Source: Limnohabitans sp. 2KL-27 | GTDB lineage: Bacteria > Pseudomonadota > Gammaproteobacteria > Burkholderiales > Burkholderiaceae_C | Direction of reading: 5' to 3' | Length of the DNA: 64,000 nucleotides | Assembly (NCBI RefSeq): GCF_001269345.1 | Contig: NZ_CXOP01000002.1 | Coordinates: 1,364,853-1,428,852, forward strand | Part shown: positions 61,935 to 64,000 of the stretch, piece after piece | How positions within the stretch are numbered: the stretch's first letter is position 1 | Layout of the letters: every line of letters begins with the position of its first letter | Notes under the pieces: generated by a model | Seen by the model: the letters and a program-made list of their open reading frames with translations, nothing else | Databases searched by the model: none | Told to the model about the DNA's origin: nothing | Position numbers and translations under genes: made by a program

Positions 61935-63182
61935 TCAGGCCCTCGACGGGCTCGCCAGACGATCGGTCAGTGCCGTGGCGCAGGCATGGGCACTGGCCCA
62001 AGCCCACTGGAAGTTGTAGCCGCCGAGCCAGCCGGTCACGTCGATCACCTCGCCAATGAAGTACAGACCGGGCTGTTTGGACTCCATGGTTTGCGAGGAC
62101 ACATCGCGGGTGTCCACCCCGCCCAGCGTGACCTCGGCTTTTTTGTAGCCTTCGCTGCCCGTGGGTGTCAGGTTCCAGCTCGACAGCCCTTGCGCCAGCT
62201 TGTGCAGGGCCTTGTCGGGCACCTCGGCGGCGGGTCGCTGCAAGGCGGGGTCTTGGCTGACCCAGGCTTCCGCCAGGCGACTCGGGACCAGGCTGGCCAG
62301 CTCGTTGCCCAGCAGCTTTTTGGAGCGCAGCTTGGCCTCCTGCAGGCGCTCAGGCAGGTTCAGCTCTGGGGCCAAGTTCAGGCGAATGGGCGTGCCCTCA
62401 TGCCAGTAACTGGAAATTTGCAGCACACCCGGTCCGGACAGGCCCCGGTGCGTGAACAGCAGGTCTTCGTCAAAGTGCATGCGGCCTTTTTTCTCGCCCG
62501 TCTCGATGCCCACAGGCAGCGCGAGTCCGGCCAGCTGGGCATAGGGTGCCCAGGCTTGGCCGTCAAAGGTCAGTGGGACCAGGCCAGGGCGGCGCTCCAC
62601 CAGGCGCAGGCCAAACTGGCTGGCGATGCGGTAGCCCCAGTCACTCGCCCCGATTTTTGGGATCGACAAACCGCCCGTGGCCACCACCAAGGACGTGGTT
62701 TGCAACGCACCCTGGGTGGTGTCCAGGATGAAGCGGGGGGTGTTTTCGGTGGGCGCTGGCACCGCTTGCACCGACTTGACGCTGCAGCCTGTGCGGATCT
62801 CGACGCCGCCCGCGGCGCATTCGGCCAGCAGCATGTGGATGATGTCCTCGGCCGAGTGGTCGCAAAACAGTTGGCCTTTGTGCTTTTCATGAAACGCGAT
62901 GCCATGCTTTTGCACCAGCTCGATGAAGTCTTGCGGCGTGTAGCGCGACAGGGCCGAGCGGCAAAAGTGCGGGTTTTGGCTGATGAAGTGCTTTTGCGGG
63001 GCCGAAGCGTCCAGCAGTCGGTTGGTGAAGTTGCAGCGCCCGCCACCCGAGATGCGTATTTTTTCGGCGATCTTGTCGCTGTGGTCGATGACCAGCACCT
63101 TCAGCCCGCGCTGGCCTGCCACGCCCGCGCAAAACAAACCCGCTGCCCCTGCGCCAACAATCACTGCATCCCATGTGTTCAT
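61935..63182 (-). CDS. HI0933/YhiN-family flavoprotein
   Basis: A 415-residue NAD(P)/FAD-dependent oxidoreductase of the HI0933 (BaiN/YhiN) family. FAD motif VIVGAGAAGLFCAGVAGQRG (7-26), the diagnostic GGGRCNFTN near 51, ATGGLSIPKIGASDWGY and the end signature GEVIDVTGWLGGYNFQWAWASA are present. ATG 63182. Physiological substrate unknown; some members reduce bile acid or 3-oxo intermediates. Confidence 0.9.
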   Translation of the reverse strand: MNTWDAVIVGAGAAGLFCAGVAGQRGLKVLVIDHSDKIAEKIRISGGGRCNFTNRLLDASAPQKHFISQNPHFCRSALSRYTPQDFIELVQKHGIAFHEKHKGQLFCDHSAEDIIHMLLAECAAGGVEIRTGCSVKSVQAVPAPTENTPRFILDTTQGALQTTSLVVATGGLSIPKIGASDWGYRIASQFGLRLVERRPGLVPLTFDGQAWAPYAQLAGLALPVGIETGEKKGRMHFDEDLLFTHRGLSGPGVLQISSYWHEGTPIRLNLAPELNLPERLQEAKLRSKKLLGNELASLVPSRLAEAWVSQDPALQRPAAEVPDKALHKLAQGLSSWNLTPTGSEGYKKAEVTLGGVDTRDVSSQTMESKQPGLYFIGEVIDVTGWLGGYNFQWAWASAHACATALTDRLASPSRA

Positions 63183-63297
63183 GGCCGGGAGTGTAAGGGG
63201 ATGGGCAGTGAACAGCGGTTGCCGGCAACGGGAGTTGTAGGGACTGGGATGGGTTGCTTGTCGTGCGTGGGCGCTCGCCCCCACAGTGGTTCTGAGC

Positions 63298-64000
63298 TCA
63301 GGCGGCCCGCTGGGTCCATGACTGTGGCGTGGCGGCTTGCCATGCCCGGGCACCTTGCACCACGTTCCCCACCACCATGATGCTGGGGCTTTGGAGCTGT
63401 TCGCGCTGCAGGGTGCCGACCAAGTCGCCCAGTGTGGTGAGCGCTTGGCGCTGTGTGGGCAAGCTGGCGTGCTGCACCACCGCCACAGGGGTGTGGGCGG
63501 GCAGGCCTTGCAGCAAGCCTTGGCTGATCTTGTGCAGGCTGCTCACGCCCATGTAAATCACCAGCGTCAACTTGGCTTGGTGGGCCGTGGTGGCCAATTG
63601 CACCCAGTCGGTGCCGCTGTCGCCGGGTTTGGCGTGGCCGGTGACAAACACCACGCCGTGCGCATGTTCGCGGTGGGTGAGCGGCGCGCCCAGACTGCTC
63701 AGGCCCGCCAGCCCCGAGGTGATGCCGTTGACCACCGCCACGTCAATGCCCGCTGCGCGCAGGTGCTCCACCTCTTCGCCGCCCCGGCCAAAAATGAAAG
63801 GGTCGCCCCCTTTGAGGCGCACCACCCGCTCACCTTCTCGGAAAGCGGTGACCATCAGTTTGTCGATGAAGGCTTGGGGCGTGCTTTGGCAGCCGCCGCG
63901 CTTGCCCACATGGATGATGCGTGCGGTGGGCGAGGCGTGGGCCAAGACGTCGTCGTTCACCAAGTCGTCGACCAGCAGCACGGTGGCGTTGGCAATGGCT
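63298..64000 (-). CDS. cobA: uroporphyrinogen-III C-methyltransferase, partial
   Basis: The last ~234 residues of CobA/SUMT, which uses SAM to methylate uroporphyrinogen III at C2 and C7 on the way to sirohaem and cobalamin. Motifs VVRLKGGDPFIFGRGGEEVEHL, GITSGLAGLSSLGAPLTHRE and LVIYMGVSSLHKI are diagnostic. The frame continues past the end of the window, so the first ~30 residues are missing. Confidence 0.9.
   Translation of the reverse strand, partial: AIANATVLLVDDLVNDDVLAHASPTARIIHVGKRGGCQSTPQAFIDKLMVTAFREGERVVRLKGGDPFIFGRGGEEVEHLRAAGIDVAVVNGITSGLAGLSSLGAPLTHREHAHGVVFVTGHAKPGDSGTDWVQLATTAHQAKLTLVIYMGVSSLHKISQGLLQGLPAHTPVAVVQHASLPTQRQALTTLGDLVGTLQREQLQSPSIMVVGNVVQGARAWQAATPQSWTQRAA

Overview
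The window reads as a chromosomal segment of a Burkholderiales betaproteobacterium, most likely Comamonadaceae (Limnohabitans/Rhodoferax/Hydrogenophaga-like). The evidence is the pmdDABC order known from Comamonas, a Bug-type tripartite carboxylate transporter, an RpoD with a long Lys/Ala-rich N-terminus, GC-rich codon use and very tight operons. This is inferred from gene content only. Almost the whole window is catabolic; the right end (about 53.8-64 kb) is housekeeping. No rRNA, tRNA or CRISPR array was seen.

Region 1 (1-14.5 kb): the protocatechuate 4,5-cleavage genes pmdD(partial)-A-B-C with an MFS carrier, a second MFS gene, aroE plus a small ferredoxin, a TetR regulator, and then a TRAP transporter (DctQMP) with a type II dehydroquinase, an AroE-like dehydrogenase, an HPPD-like protein, a 3-dehydroshikimate dehydratase and an aldo/keto reductase. 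Together this forms a plausible route quinate/shikimate -> dehydroquinate -> dehydroshikimate -> protocatechuate -> 4,5-ring cleavage.

Region 2 (14.6-30.9 kb): an intact IS30-family element beside a decayed 3' piece of another aroE, then a little-described divergent cluster. The minus arm has Gfo/Idh/MocA oxidoreductase, IclR, an FAD oxidoreductase fused to a NIPSNAP domain, a TIM-barrel isomerase, an acyl-CoA dehydrogenase and a CoA-transferase. The plus arm has an AroE-like dehydrogenase, a second FAD oxidoreductase and a TctCBA transporter. Two IclR-box-like sequences lie between the arms. A decayed AraC fragment closes the region.

Region 3 (30.9-41.5 kb): a minus-strand cluster of four SDRs, a third FAD oxidoreductase of the same type and a complete Liv-type ABC importer, with a divergent AraC regulator.

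Region 4 (41.7-47.6 kb): badK-aliA-aliB-badI-badH with divergent MarR (BadR), a complete cyclohexanecarboxylate-to-pimeloyl-CoA route.

Region 5 (47.8-53.8 kb): the gentisate pathway (3-hydroxybenzoate 6-hydroxylase, gentisate dioxygenase, fumarylpyruvate hydrolase, maleylpyruvate isomerase) and a divergent PaaZ-like protein, with a palindromic operator and a terminator-like leader between them.

Region 6 (53.8-64 kb): methyltransferase, YkgJ-like protein, rpoD, mog, darP(yjgA), pmbA, yqeY, rpsU, a YhiN-type flavoprotein and a cobA fragment.

Theme: regions 1-3 each pair a different transporter class (TRAP, TTT, ABC) with ring-dehydrogenating enzymes, and region 4 handles an alicyclic acid through CoA esters. 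The locus looks like an island for alicyclic and aromatic acids, probably from plant material.
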